This document shows positions 1 to 10,434 of a DNA stretch of 64,000 nucleotides, piece by piece. The first letter of the stretch is position 1. Every line of letters starts with the position of its first letter. Under the pieces are notes generated by a model that was not told the DNA's origin, searched no databases, and worked only from the letters and a program-made list of their open reading frames with translations. Source of the DNA: Triatoma infestans (lineage: Eukaryota; Arthropoda; Insecta; Hemiptera; Reduviidae); assembly GCA_011037195.1 (NCBI GenBank), contig JAAEAF010000379.1, positions 186,001-250,000 of the forward strand, written 5' to 3'. Position numbers and translations under genes: made by a program.

Positions 1-120
1 TGTCACTCCCTTCTTAACTTGCTCAGGGTGGAGAAAGACACAGTCTGAATTTGTCTAGGGTATCAATTAGGAGTTAGTTTGAATTATGGCTGAATTGGAA
101 TATCATGACGTTGCTGCAGG

Positions 121-258
121 CAATATACTGTTGTATAGTGTCTCAATATACTGTTGTATAGTGTCTCAATATACTGCTGTATAGTGTCTCAATATACTGT
201 TGTATAGTGTCTCAATATACTGTTGTATAGTGTCTCAATATACTGTTGTATAGTGTCT
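121..258. repeat. Tandem array, six 23-bp units
   Basis: Six head-to-tail copies of a 23-bp unit starting CAATATACTGTTG and ending TAGTGTCT fill these 138 bases exactly. Only the third copy differs, by one base (T to C). Such uniformity points to recent expansion. No gene is adjacent. Confidence 0.97.
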
Positions 259-837
259 ATTGGAACATTGGAAATGTGATGTTGTTTTTGTGCAACTCAA
301 AACAGAAGAATTGTAAGAAGCTCAAATTTTGTATTTCTGTTAGTTACTAGCAGTAAGAGAGAGTAAAAAGTCCTAACATAAATACAGAGATAGCGGGGGA
401 CCAAGGCGTACCCAGTAGAAGTGATTATATTGTAGTGAGCAAGAGCGCATCAGTAGCATAGAACCAACAACATATATTTAAAATTTGTCACAAATTCCGC
501 AGAACTTCCTGAAATCAAGTTTTTCTGAAAATTTTTTTTAAAAGTTTTAGAATTTTATCTTGCAGTCAGCATTCGAAGTTCAAAGAAAATCGTTGTAGCC
601 GTTTTTCTTGAAAACTCGAATATCTACTCTATAAAGTCACATTTTCGATTAATCGATTTTCTTCAAATTTGGAATTCTAGCAATATTTCTAATGGGTATT
701 ACTTTAGAGCAAGGCAAGGTATTTATGAGTGTTGATAGTTCTTCCGGTTGTATCAGATGCGATGGTGCTACCCTAACGGAATACGTGTACCTACCCAATT
801 CCTGAGGTCATTTTTACCTCTTTCACTCTCTCTTACT
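259..837. repeat. Degenerate pieces of repeat X
   Basis: No gene is seen. About 575-620 matches the repeat X module 'AAGAAAATCGTTG(G)AGCC', and 640-720 matches its module 'GATTTTCTTCAAATT(T/C)GGAATT'. Both read in the plus sense but lie in an order that implies tandem or rearranged modules. The rest is AT-rich and unrecognised. Confidence 0.5.
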
Positions 838-995
838 CACACACACACACACACACACACACATGCATTCATTTGCCACAAACCTCTTTTGTACTCAAGG
901 AGCCTCATAACATGTATTTCCCGGTGACTTAATTTCAAAAATTTGACAGAATCACAATACTGCCTCTTCTACAGGAGTAAGAGAAAGTAAACAAT
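838..995 (+). repeat. Repeat X, 3' part with (CA)n
   Basis: A (CA)n run at about 840-862 is followed by the diagnostic end of repeat X: ACTCAAGGAGCCTCA, then GTATTTCCCGGTGA, CAAAAATTTGACA and a terminal GGAGTAAGAGAAAGTAAA. The same order recurs at 11.8, 27.5 and 53.4 kb. Confidence 0.8.
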
Positions 996-2035
996 TGTAT
1001 TTCCTGTATTGTAAGTATGTATTCAGAGTAACCATTTTGACAAACGCTGGTAAAGTCTGCAAACGCCTCAAAAAGCTTTTCAGATATTTATTACAAAAGA
1101 TGAAGGAAAAAGATAAAAAAAAGCTTGAATCTGTTTTTCCAGAAAATCATAATGGTATTATAAAGGAAGGCGAGCTAGAATTACAGCAGTAAACTTGTGT
1201 TTACATTAGCTATATTGTTTTTTAGGTTGGTACACTATAAAACAGTGGAGAAGTAAATAACAAAAGGAAACAAAAAACGCAAATACAGAAACAAATAACT
1301 ACAAGTTCTATTTAATAACATACGATCTTTTGTGATGACATACTGTTATTGTCACGGCCTTTGTAGTTTGTGACTATATAGCAGTATTATACTATATATA
1401 TTATATAGACTTGGGTGAATATGTATTATACAGACACTGGAAATAATAATTTCACCACTCGGTTATTCCATCTCCCCTCCACTACACCACTCAGAAGGCT
1501 TTGATCTAGTCACGGTTTTTTTCTCTTATTTAATTCAGTTTCGCTGACAAGTTACACAAAATTTGCTTGTTTGTATGAACTGGATGGATTATGTATGTGT
1601 CTGTCCCCCTGTGTTGCTCTTTCCCTCTCTTTCTATCAGTAGATTTAAAGACAAATAAAAAAGAACTCCACCCTTGGCACAAAATGATATCACCCTTGAA
1701 CCAATACTGAACTAACTACAACAGTAGTCAACCATATTTTTAACAGACAATTTCTAGTTACGTAGTTACTACTAATGAAGTTATACTTGGAATGTAAAAT
1801 TACAACTAGTAGTTATAGTCACTATTTTTATTATTGACAATCATGAAGTTATCAGATTCTACTCATATATTTTTTTGGCAGATTTGCATCAGATCAATCC
1901 TAAAAATTAAGTAGGAAATAAATATATAAAGCAGAGAATGTACTAAAATAAAAAGGAGGATTCAAGTAGTTATAGTTGTAGTTTGATAACTAATTACAAT
2001 AATTAATGCATACAAGTTTGTAAGGCGAAATGGTT
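996..2035. other. No gene recognised
   Basis: AT-rich sequence. A 65-codon open frame (995-1192, plus) ends in a lysine- and glutamate-rich stretch but has no family motif or splice context. I treat it as chance. Confidence 0.5.
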
Positions 2036-2265
2036 AAAGTGGCTCAGACATGCCGAAAGAAGGCCTGAAAGCAGGTTTCCGAATATAACTTTTGGAAGGC
2101 ACTGATATGGAGGGAGACCTTGTATGAGATAGTTAGAAAGTGTAGGAGATGTATTAAGGAAAATGAATCTCAGAATATGGTGGAGATATGGCCGGGACAG
2201 AACCGAATGGCAAAAGAGAGTGGAGGAGGCCCACTTGCAGCTTGCAGGTTAGGTAGGTGAATGTG
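2036..2265 (+). pseudogene. Non-LTR retrotransposon, C-terminal fragment of ORF2
   Basis: Conceptual plus-strand translation gives KWLKWLRHAERRPES followed, after stops, by LRKMNLRIWWRYGRD, RTEWQKRVEEAHLQL. This order (a W-L-x-H-x-x-R block, then a Gly/Arg-rich stretch, then a W..RDR.EW...VEEA block) is the usual C-terminal tail of non-LTR reverse transcriptases of the CR1/RTE type. Several in-frame stops show it is dead. The catalytic domain is absent, as expected for a strongly 5'-truncated copy. The exact clade cannot be told from the tail. Confidence 0.65.
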
Positions 2266-4294
2266 TTGAAAGAAACCTGTGAGTATTTCACACAGAATTT
2301 ACTTTTTATGGATATCGGAAATAACTGAGTATGGTCTGCTTGTTCCCACCAACATATTGGCAGCTTGAGGCAACTAGAAGCCAAATCTAAATATTATTTT
2401 AAATATGTTGGTTTTTCCAGCCCTCAAAAACAAAATAACTGGTTAATGTACGAAAAACACAAAATAAATTAATTAATATGGAAACAAAATTAGCATTCCG
2501 GGTGGAAAGTCAGCCGGACAGATAATAAACATTGTCAATTGATGATACAGGCATCAAAAAAATGAAGGCAAAACTAGAAATGACCTAGTTCGTAGTACTA
2601 TTAGGTCAAACCTCGTAAAAACAGCCATTCAGACGTCTAGCAGGATAGGGCTACGTTGGTCAGAGCACCTGATATGGTTAGATCCCAATCGAATTGCCAT
2701 TAGGTCGTCTAGTCATGTTAGAAGTCATGCAAGGAAGAGATTGACCTGGTTAAGATGATAGTACGAGTGATTGGTCAAAGACCGTCATGCTAGAAAAGGT
2801 CGATCGGTTCAGACGATAGGAAGGGCTCATTATTATGATGATATGTGTAAATCAGAGGTCATAGCATTGATGTTATCACAGTCTTTCATTTTCCTCCGAC
2901 AGTTTAGATCTATGATTTAATAATATATCTCTTCCATCTGAAATCAAGATTCTGCCTTTTGTCTGCGTTGAGAGCTCCAATGTTCTAGATTCTACCGGGG
3001 GAATGGCTACTCAGCCTACGCCACTGCGACACCCCAAGGATCTATTGTGGCACGAGCTCCAATGTTAGTCTTTTATGATTGCATACTGCAAGATAACGGA
3101 TGTTTACAGTGGCTGCTTTAACCAGTATGAAAGTAAAATTAGTTAAACAAATGACATTACCAAAGAGTTACTTTAATGGTAACAATAGTTGCAGTAGTAA
3201 CTGATAATTTTCAAACTGTGATTATACTTTATCCAACTTTGGAACAGCAAATTCGATTTGATATGCATGAATGAAGCATTAGTAATACTGAGCTATATAA
3301 AGTATTAAAGTTTCGCTCGACAGCCGCATTTCCCAAATGAAACACAGACTATTTCATTGTTCAATAGCTCTGCTATATATATTAATGCTGCCATGATAAG
3401 CTATCACATAACAATGACCGTTTTCCATTGCCATTATTGTATTCTCATTTATTAGAATGTAAACCATTTCATTTATGCTATTTGATTCTATTTTATTTAG
3501 CCACAAATAATGGTTTTGATTTTATTTAAGAAACACTGTTTTTGAAGTACTGTTTCAAATAATCACTCGTTTTATATCTATCCAAAATTGTTAAAGAGGA
3601 AAGTTTGTTATTTAGGTAATTCTAAAACACCAATTTTGTCCAATATGTAATTTTTGCAACTATACTCCTTTAATAGCCTTTTAGAAGTTCGCATAATAAT
3701 ATTCCTTCCCCCAAAAAACCTTTGGAAAAAAAAATTGAAGACATATACAGAATAAAGAACAAACTGGAAACGAGACATATTGAGACTCAGTGGTACTTAG
3801 GCACGGTGATGTTGTTGGAACATATAATGGCGATGGTATTAATGAAACCATAACGCGCATTATAAAATAACAAATAGTCTTTTTGCAAGATCAGATTATT
3901 ACCAGGTTTCTCCTTGGAGGATTGCAAAAATTCTGAAGACGAATTGTTAGTAAATTAGATTCAATCTGAGTTCAGTTTTAAAAAGGTGAGGTTTCAAATA
4001 TCTTCTAGGGTATTTCTGGCGACGATATCAATCAAGAAATAAGGAAGCATATAAGTAATTAATAAAAGCTATGTTATCATGAAACAGTTTAAGAAGAGAG
4101 CTTCTCCCACGAACTACGAACCATAGATTTATTACTCCTCGCACGCTCCTGATGGGATCGGAATCTTAGATCCTAGCAAAGAGAAGAGATAAGAACTAAC
4201 TACAAGAAAAAAATATCTGGTGTGAAAAACTCAAACAACTTTCTCTTGCTGCCGTTTAAAAAATTGTAATTGACAAATTTTTAGTTACTACACT
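2266..4294. other. No gene recognised; short dispersed repeat at about 3025-3060
   Basis: AT-rich. A piece containing CACTGCGAC...GATCTATTGTG (about 3020-3055) resembles one at 49960-49990, so it is probably a small dispersed repeat. The stretch 2560-2850 has higher GC, with repeated GGTC/GACC words, but I cannot assign it. Confidence 0.4.
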
Positions 4295-4516
4295 AAATTA
4301 ATGAAATTCGTCGGTGTTTTTAGGAGAAAATCCCGAAAACTGAAAAAACTTTTCAGAGAAAATGCACTTCCGGTTTACTAATTTTCTTGCAGCTCGGAAT
4401 TTTTCCAACCAATTTATTTCTAATTAATTTTGTCAAGATAGTAGAATTGTATAATCAACTAAGATAACACCTTTCGAGGCAAACATAACCCTACCCCTCC
4501 TCCAAAAGCCCCCTTA
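4295..4516 (+). repeat. Repeat X, 5' part
   Basis: Matches the first half of repeat X in order: 'AAAATCCCGAAAACTG', 'CACTTCCGG', 'TTTCTTGCAGCTCGGAATTT', 'TAGAATTGTATAATCAACT', then 'CATAACCCTACCCCTCC'. It stops at GCCCCCTTAAGTGA, where another repeat begins. Confidence 0.7.
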
Positions 4517-4517
4517 A

Positions 4518-4700
4518 GTGATTGTGGTGGTTGGTTCCGCAGAGCTGGAAAGCATCAGAAACATTTTCCGTGGTAGCCTGCTTCATTTTGTGGTCATCGA
4601 CCGGTTTCGGGCGTTCGCCCATCTTCAGGATGCGTTTTTCAGACAGTGTGGCAACACAGACTTGCACAGAGCAAATTCAGTTTTACACACTGGCTGGTGT
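4518..4700. repeat. Dispersed repeat Y, fullest copy
   Basis: Begins GGTTGGTTCCGCAGAGCTGG and includes CTGCTTCATTTTGTGGTCAT and CACAGACTTGCACAGA. Parts recur at 15430-15490 and 26655-26775. On its minus strand it holds a hammerhead-like fold (4595-4632). The two overlapping open frames here (62-64 codons) follow no known protein, so I read it as a non-coding element. Confidence 0.65.
4595..4632 (-). ncRNA. Hammerhead-ribozyme-like motif
   Basis: Read on the minus strand, the parts fall in hammerhead type I order. CAUC is the stem I strand, CUGAAGA is the conserved box C3-A9 and one unpaired U follows. GGGC/GAAC/GCCC forms stem II with its loop, and GAA is G12-A14. ACC/GGU is a tiny stem III, GUC is the cleavage triplet and GAUG closes stem I with CAUC. 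All invariant core bases seem present. The extra U between A9 and stem II departs from the consensus and may reduce activity. Hammerheads of this minimal kind are known in Penelope-like retroelements. The assignment is from pattern alone. Confidence 0.45.
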
Positions 4701-4770
4701 TTTTAACTGTATTTAAAACTAAACTCCGAGTTTAGTTTTAACTGTATTTAAAACTAAACTCCGAGTTTAG
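4701..4770. repeat. Perfect 35-bp tandem duplication
   Basis: Two identical 35-bp units (4701-4735 and 4736-4770), each starting TTTTAACTGTATTTAAAACT and ending CCGAGTTTAG. It lies at the edge of repeat Y. Within each unit, AAACTAAACTCC and GAGTTTAG are partly complementary. Confidence 0.95.
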
Positions 4771-4811
4771 TACGCGGTGTCTCGCTTTTCTAAGAGCGCC
4801 CTTTTCTAAGA

Positions 4812-5045
4812 GCAGATTTCACACCCATACAGGAGGACATGAGGAGCCGGCGTCTGCCGGCCCTCGGTCTCCCTCGTTCGCCATTATCCTGCTAAGACTC
4901 ATTACCACTTTCGCGGCATTCTCCGAAGAGCACCGCACCTGCTCCCAGAACGTCAGCTTTGCATCAAGATGCACTCCTAAGTATTTTACGGAACTCTGAG
5001 GTTTCTGCGTTCTACCGTCTATCCTCAGGTCCCAGGCACCTGGTA
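4812..5045 (-). pseudogene. R1-like non-LTR RT thumb fragment, chimeric junction
   Basis: The minus-strand frame reads VKYLGVHLDAKLTFWEQV, then SLSRIMANEG. This is the 'KYLGV.LD.KL.F..H' block after the RT palm in R1-type elements, followed by the 'L.RLMPN.GGP' block. The frame ends in a shift after RIMANEG. It is joined without spacer to the thumb region of a different element at about 5045, where the 57.8-kb copy of that second element has different sequence. The junction is therefore a true chimera. Palm, endonuclease and 3' UTR are missing. Confidence 0.6.
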
Positions 5046-6561
5046 GAGTGACCATATCGCTTACCCTGCCAAAAACCTGCCTGTTTAATTCTATAACAGG
5101 CTTTCATTGCCATAGTTTTCACCTCTACAAAGAGCGGTGGAATTCCTAATAAAGTCTCCATTGCAGCTGTAGGCGTGGTCCGCATCGCACCGGTCACCGC
5201 CAGACAAGCCAAGCGTTGAATATCCTCAAGCAGCAGTCTGCGGATCTTATCTCAATGCGACGCCACTACACCACAGCCGCATATAACAACCTAAGTTTAA
5301 TAACCATACCATAAATCACGAACATCATCTTGGGAGTAATCCCCCAATTTTTACCAACGATTCTTCGACATTGCCAAAAGGAAATAATTGCCTTTTGATG
5401 CTGTGGCTTAACATGTTCTGACCAATTTAATTTACTGTCAAGAACCACCCCAAGAAACTTCACCGATTTGCAAATCTGAACAGAAGGTCCTAATAACCTA
5501 GGAGGTTTTAATGCTACAATCTTCCTCCTATTAGTAAATAAAATCACCTGGGGCTTACTAAGATTAATTGAAAGACCCTTATCCTGAGTCCAATCATATA
5601 TCATGTTGAGGGAACTTTGCATTAAGTCTGAGATAGTAGTCAGACATCGCCTCATCAATAAAATAACACCATCATCGGCATATGCCTGTACATAAAATCC
5701 CGATGAATTCATCCTGGTTAACAGTTCATCCATGACAGCACACCATAGCTTTAGTAACAGACAACCACATTGAGGATGCCCTCTTCCCGCTCCCACAACC
5801 ACAGTGCGCATACCTATAGAAGCCTGTATAACTCTACTCCTTAAATAAATACCTAGCCAGTTAATTAAAACTGGTTGTATACCTTTTCGACCTAGGGAAT
5901 CTTCAAGTGCATCAAACGATACTCTGTCAAATGCACCTTCAACATCAAAGAAGCACCCTAAAGCGTATTCCTTGCCTCTAGAGCAGATCCAATCCTACCG
6001 ACCAGACAATGCAAAGCAGTCTCTGCCGAGTTTCCTATTGTATAAGCATGTTGGGTTAGATGGAGTGGATGATCCTTCAAAGGACCATCAGTAATATACC
6101 TATCCTCCAAACTTTCCAAAATTTTTAGAAGGAATGACATAAGACTAATAGGTCTAAATGCCTTACGGTCAGAGTAGTCACTCTTCCTGGTTTAGGAATA
6201 AAGATCGCCCTAACTTCCCTCCATAATGTTGTACATAACCAAATTTTAAACAACCTTTAAAAATCCTTATCAACACCTTCATCAGTACATCTCCACCATT
6301 TTGTAGCTGAAAGGGATATACTCAATCAGGTTCAGGGGACTTAAATGGTGAGAAACTTTGCACTGCCCGAACCACTCTATCCATAGTAACTACCTCGTCT
6401 ACTGTAGCCAGGTCACTATGTTCTAGCTTCCTTCCACCAACTGCAGGCGAAGCAGTGCTATTTTTGTTTATGTTACCCGGGAAATGGGTATTAAGCCAGA
6501 GCTGTAATGTCTCCATTTCTCCTCCTGCAAAGGAACCGTCAGGATATTTTAAAGTACCCAA
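5046..6561 (-). pseudogene. Element B (LOA/R1-like non-LTR), reverse transcriptase
   Basis: Fragmented RT of the ORF2 polyprotein, continuing from the endonuclease upstream on the minus strand. Fingers and palm survive in pieces at 6322-6561 and 5958-6140, the latter with NSAETALHCLVGRI. The block at 5266-5811 contains the catalytic YADD in 'VQAYADDGVILLM', then 'VKFLGVVLDSKLNWSEHV', 'RRIVGKNWGITPKMM' and 'RLLYAAV'. A thumb piece (5012-5212) carries LACLAVTGAMRTTPTAAME. RNase H is missing here but present in the 57-58 kb copy. Frame breaks every 100-200 codons make it non-functional. The endonuclease type and the RNase H of the second copy suggest the LOA side of the R1 group; clade is inference. 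Confidence 0.85.
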
Positions 6562-6598
6562 CTGACAGTCCTTATCCTTACCAAGAATCCGTATCAGC

Positions 6599-7510
6599 CT
6601 AGGTGTCTCTTGAGTCGAATTTAGATCCTCGCAAAACGATCTCCAAGAGTTTCTTAGCTTTCCTTAAAGCATATTTATATGCTTTTTTAAGACTATTGTA
6701 ACTATCCCATGATTCCGAAGAATCGGTTAGGACAGCTGTCCTGTAAGAGCCCCTAACTTGTCTTCTTAGCTTTTCTAACGAAGATGACCACCAGGGGTTC
6801 CTACTACCACTAACCAACTTGGGAGGACAGGTCTCTTCGAATGAAGACTTAATGTGTTCATGTAGAATACCAGCCTCTCTTTCCAATTCAGTAATATCAC
6901 CAAGAGCACTTGACTGGAAAATCATTCTATCTCCTAGAAGTCTAGAATAAGAATTCCAATCCGCTCTTCTGGGGTTCCTATAGGTAGCCATGGTGATTGG
7001 ATCAATCCCCAGACTAAACCTAATAATCCTGTGATCAGAAATAGAAGCTTCCGAACTTACCCTCCAATCTCTAATCAGTTTACTAATATTCCTAGAAGCA
7101 AGAGTAATATCAATAACTTGTCTTCTAATCCTAGTTACAAAAGTGGGTTCAGAACCCCTATTTACAAGATCCAGCTCAGTACCCATCAAGAAGTCCATGA
7201 CACCACGACCCCTAGTATTGATGTCGCTGCTGCCCCAGACAACATGATGTGCATTTGCATCACAACCTATAATTATAGGTGTGTTGCTGGACTCCGTAAA
7301 CCGTACCAAATCTACTAATTCCTGCGGAGGAGGAGAGGGATGATCATAGGGGAAATAGGCCGAGGACACCACCACATCAAGACATCGGCCACCAATCCCC
7401 AGAGCAACCCTCACCGCCACCAGATCCCTAGAGCCAAACTGTCTGAGCAGAACGGCGCCGACATCTCTACTAATGCAAATACATGATCTAGCACTCAAAC
7501 CTCGAACCAA
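6599..7510 (-). pseudogene. Element B, AP-type endonuclease domain
   Basis: A 303-codon open frame, the longest in the window. It carries the C-terminal two thirds of a non-LTR AP endonuclease. 'SSAYFPYDHPSP' precedes the catalytic 'IIIGCDANAHHVVWGSSD', then 'RGRGVMDFL', 'NRGSEPTFVT', 'VIDITLASRNI' and the terminal 'SISDHRIIRFSL' with the catalytic Asp-His. The linker to the RT follows ('NPWWSSSLEKLRRQVR'). The first approx. 80 residues, with the N-terminal Asn and Glu, are cut off by a frame break near 7510. This domain nicks the target DNA for target-primed reverse transcription. Confidence 0.9.
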
Positions 7511-8937
7511 TCCTTAATAAGCATAGGGTTCTTGGATAAGTGTAAAATATGTATGCAACCCAGCACTAGAGCGGCACAAATTAGCCATAGCATCTTTGCT
7601 ATGCTGCAAGTTAACCTGCACCATTTCTACCCTGTCAATCATAGTGATAAGTCAACTAATGTAAGAAATGGAAATTCTGACATACTTGATAGCAGGCAGG
7701 AACAAAAATAAATAAATCAATAAAATAAATAAATTAATAATAATAAAATAAATAAATAAAAATAAATAATAAAAATTAATAAATAAATAAAAATACCTGC
7801 CTTACATATCTCTCCTTTTTCCTTTGACCACGTTTCAGAAAACGCCGCAGGGGGACAAGTCCTCCTCGGCTCCTCCTGACCTTCTCCTCCAGAAGCAAAC
7901 CTTCCCTGCCTCTGGATATTTTTCCAGATTCCCACCCACTAGTGCATCCAGGCCTTGGTCACCCCACTCTGGATGTACAGAGGAATTACCCCCACCACCG
8001 GTGGTCCCCTCCTCTAAGGGGCCCCCGGCTGACGTATTTAAAGTTAAAAACATATAATAAATAAAATTAAAAATTCATCTTCAGAGCTCTCCACCCCCCA
8101 CGGAGCCTCACAATTTGGGACGCTTTGAAGAAGCGCCAGAGCTACCCTAGAGATATAGCGTTCCATGGATTGTGAGCCAAGGCCCACAATACCCGGGAAC
8201 TCACCCATGCGTTCTTTACGCTAGCTGTTGACCAGAGCTGGGTTAGGCTCTGGCCGCCTGTTTAGTGGAGTCTGGAACCAAAGTGGTGTGTTCGACTGCA
8301 AGGCACGCCGAGGTAACTTGCCTCCACCGAGAACCTGCGTCCTCAACTACCAGGACTTCCCTTCCCCACGACACAGGTATCCACACACAGCAAACATGTG
8401 GGTGGCACCAGCACGGCCACTGGCGTGTAGAAATGTAATTGTGTAGGTGTTAAGGCATTAAGATGTAAGTGATGCAGCATGAACCCCCCCACAGAGGCTC
8501 CGCAGCAAAAGAATTCGTTGCGAGAGATTCAGGCCGCACATAAATTATGGCGATCCAAACAGAGGGCAGAAAAGATTCTACCAACTCACACTCCTGACAG
8601 GGCACCGCTGCACTTGTTAGTCTGTAATTGTAGCTGAGGTACGTGGGAGTGCTAGATTCCCAAATAACCTGAAGGCTACCCTCTGCGTTCGCCCACCAGC
8701 TTGCCATCCACGCTTCCAAAAAGTGGAGCGCAGATGTTTCCAGAGCCACGACGAGGGCGCGCTGGTTGGACTTGAATGGTGTTCTGCAACAGAATATCCG
8801 TCTCTAGATACATAGGGAAATTTCACCCTATGTGAGTAAAAATACTCCCTCAAACCATTTGGCCAAGGCACCTCGCGGACTGATCCCCTGCCTCCCTGAT
8901 CGCCACCGCCAAACGGTGGATTCATCATCTTCCTCAC
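7511..8937 (-). pseudogene. Probable 5' region/ORF1 of element B, GC-rich
   Basis: This stretch is much richer in GC than its surroundings and lies directly 5' (minus sense) of the element B endonuclease. It holds open frames of 72-106 codons (8617-8937, 8450-8749, 7835-8053). None has a zinc knuckle or other ORF1 landmark that I recognise. A Gly/Pro-rich composition (GGGDQGGRGS; SAGGPLEEGTTGGGG) is compatible with a decayed ORF1. It is interrupted by an AAATA-rich run at about 7703-7797. It ends at 8938 against the Jockey copy. Assignment rests on position and base composition only. Confidence 0.35.
7703..7797. repeat. AAATA-type microsatellite
   Basis: About 95 bases made almost only of A and T, built from AATA/AAATA words with irregular period, between the GC-rich halves of element B. 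Confidence 0.85.
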
Positions 8938-9878
8938 AGTTTATTTGTGACAAATTTGGCTACTGGGAAAATTGGTTTTAATGGGAATCGGTCAATTTTT
9001 TTTATGATTTTTATGTCGATAGGAGCAGGATTGTTGGGCTGCGTGTTGAATGGAGTTAGTGAAATGTTGAAGAGCTTGCTCAACTTCACTGGCGGTTTTT
9101 AGGGAGATGTTCAGATTAATTTAATTTTCTAATTTATGTTGGAAGAAGTCCCAGTTGATCGGGCCTTCAATCAAAAGTGGTTTAGTAGTTTTAGGGATTG
9201 GAATTATGCTAAGGTTAAGGAGTACTGGAGAATAGTCAGAGGATAAATCATTCAAGGTTTGTGCGGTTGAAAAATGGCTCCTACGCCAGAATCAACAAAG
9301 AAGTCTACTAAATCTGGGATGCGGTAGGGTTCAGAAGGCCTATATGTAGGGTAATCAGGGGACATAAAGGTAAAATTATGGGAAAGGATGATATTTTTAA
9401 GGAGGCGTCTACGGGAATTAGCGACCCTGCTGCCCCAGAGCAGTTGCTTAGCGTTGTAATCTCAGCCGGCAATAAAGCGGGGATCGAGGGATTGGAAAAG
9501 GATCTGAACTGAGGGAATATATGTGGTGGAAGGGGAACAGTACACTGCTGCCAAAGTTATAGGAAAAGGAAATAGTGATAGAGATATTGCTGTGACTTGA
9601 AAGGAATCTTTTGCTATGAGGGTGTGCTCGTGGTGGGACAAGGAGTTGGAGGCTAGGATTGCAGAGCCACCTTGAGCTCTTTGTCCAGTATGGTTAGTTT
9701 CGTATATCTTGAAGCCGGGCATGTAGAAGTAGTGATTGTCAGTCAAATGGGTTTCTGTAATTAGTGCTATGTCAATATTTCTGCCATTCAGTAATACTTG
9801 TAATTCTTGTCTGTGAGTTAGTACTCCGTTCGCGTTCCAGAGCAGAATTGTGAGAAGGTTATGAGAAGGATTGTTCAT
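8938..9878 (-). pseudogene. Jockey-type element copy 1, endonuclease and linker
   Basis: Minus-strand ORF2 start. It opens with 'LLTILLWNANGVLTHRQEL' (the WN.NG motif) and 'DIALITETHLTD' (the catalytic TE.HL), followed by 'QGGSAILASNS' and 'AVYCSPS'. These are classic Jockey-clade AP endonuclease blocks. After a stop at 9462 the domain continues in other frames, and the endonuclease-RT linker survives to 8938 ('DRFPLKPIFPVAKFVTNKL'). The RT is missing because the copy is cut at 8938, where GC-rich element B sequence begins. The start Met is four codons before the Leu-rich block, as usual for this clade. Confidence 0.85.
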
Positions 9879-9986
9879 CTAGTGAGTTTAGGAAGGAGCT
9901 GTGTTACGAGAGTAGTGAGAAGGAAATTAGAGGAGTTATTGATGACTTGAAGTTATTAAGGAAGGACGTAAAGTGGGATGTGAAGT

Positions 9987-10409
9987 CTAGGTCGGAGTTA
10001 GCTGTAGAGTATGTAGGAATAGTGTAACGATTGATTGGGGCAGGAGTAGGCTGTACTGGGATTGGAGTTGTCTTAACAGAGGAAGGATCATATTTGTTTG
10101 ATTGAGTGAGGTTTTTAATTGTGGAGCTGGCAATATGAGCATAGCTGTCTTTTTCTCTTCTTTGCAGATGTGGTATAAGTGTAACTGGAGAGGCTGAGTG
10201 ACTGAAACAGAGACCTTTTCTTCCTTCTGGACAGTTGGCATGAATTTAGAAACTAGTTTGATTTCTCTTTGTTTCTGAAGTTCTTTATGAGTTGCCCAAC
10301 CCTTATAGGTAGCTCGAAGAGTAGTGGGCGGGGCTATCAGCCCAACTGGATCGCGCTCTGAGAACAAGTCCAATAGTACGTATTCTAGCTGAAAGTGGAG
10401 AACTAGCAC
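9987..10409 (-). pseudogene. Jockey-type element copy 1, ORF1 C-terminus
   Basis: A 140-codon frame 5' of the endonuclease on the same strand. 'ATYKGWATHKELQKQREIK' corresponds to the end of the gag-like zinc-knuckle region of Jockey ORF1, normally a HPASYKGC.....K block; here the Cys has become Trp. The remainder is Leu/Gln/Ser-rich, as in the C-terminus of such ORF1 proteins. The upstream knuckles are lost because the copy is 5'-truncated at about 10410-10435. ORF1 binds the transposon RNA. Confidence 0.65.
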
Positions 10410-10434
10410 TGCAAGTTAGAAGGGACATCCTGAT

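Noticed and set aside
121..258. CRISPR-like array
   Set aside because: Units abut without spacers and the sequence is eukaryotic.
995..1192. Lys-rich 65-codon frame
   Set aside because: It starts inside the terminal part of repeat X and has no homology features. Composition explains it.
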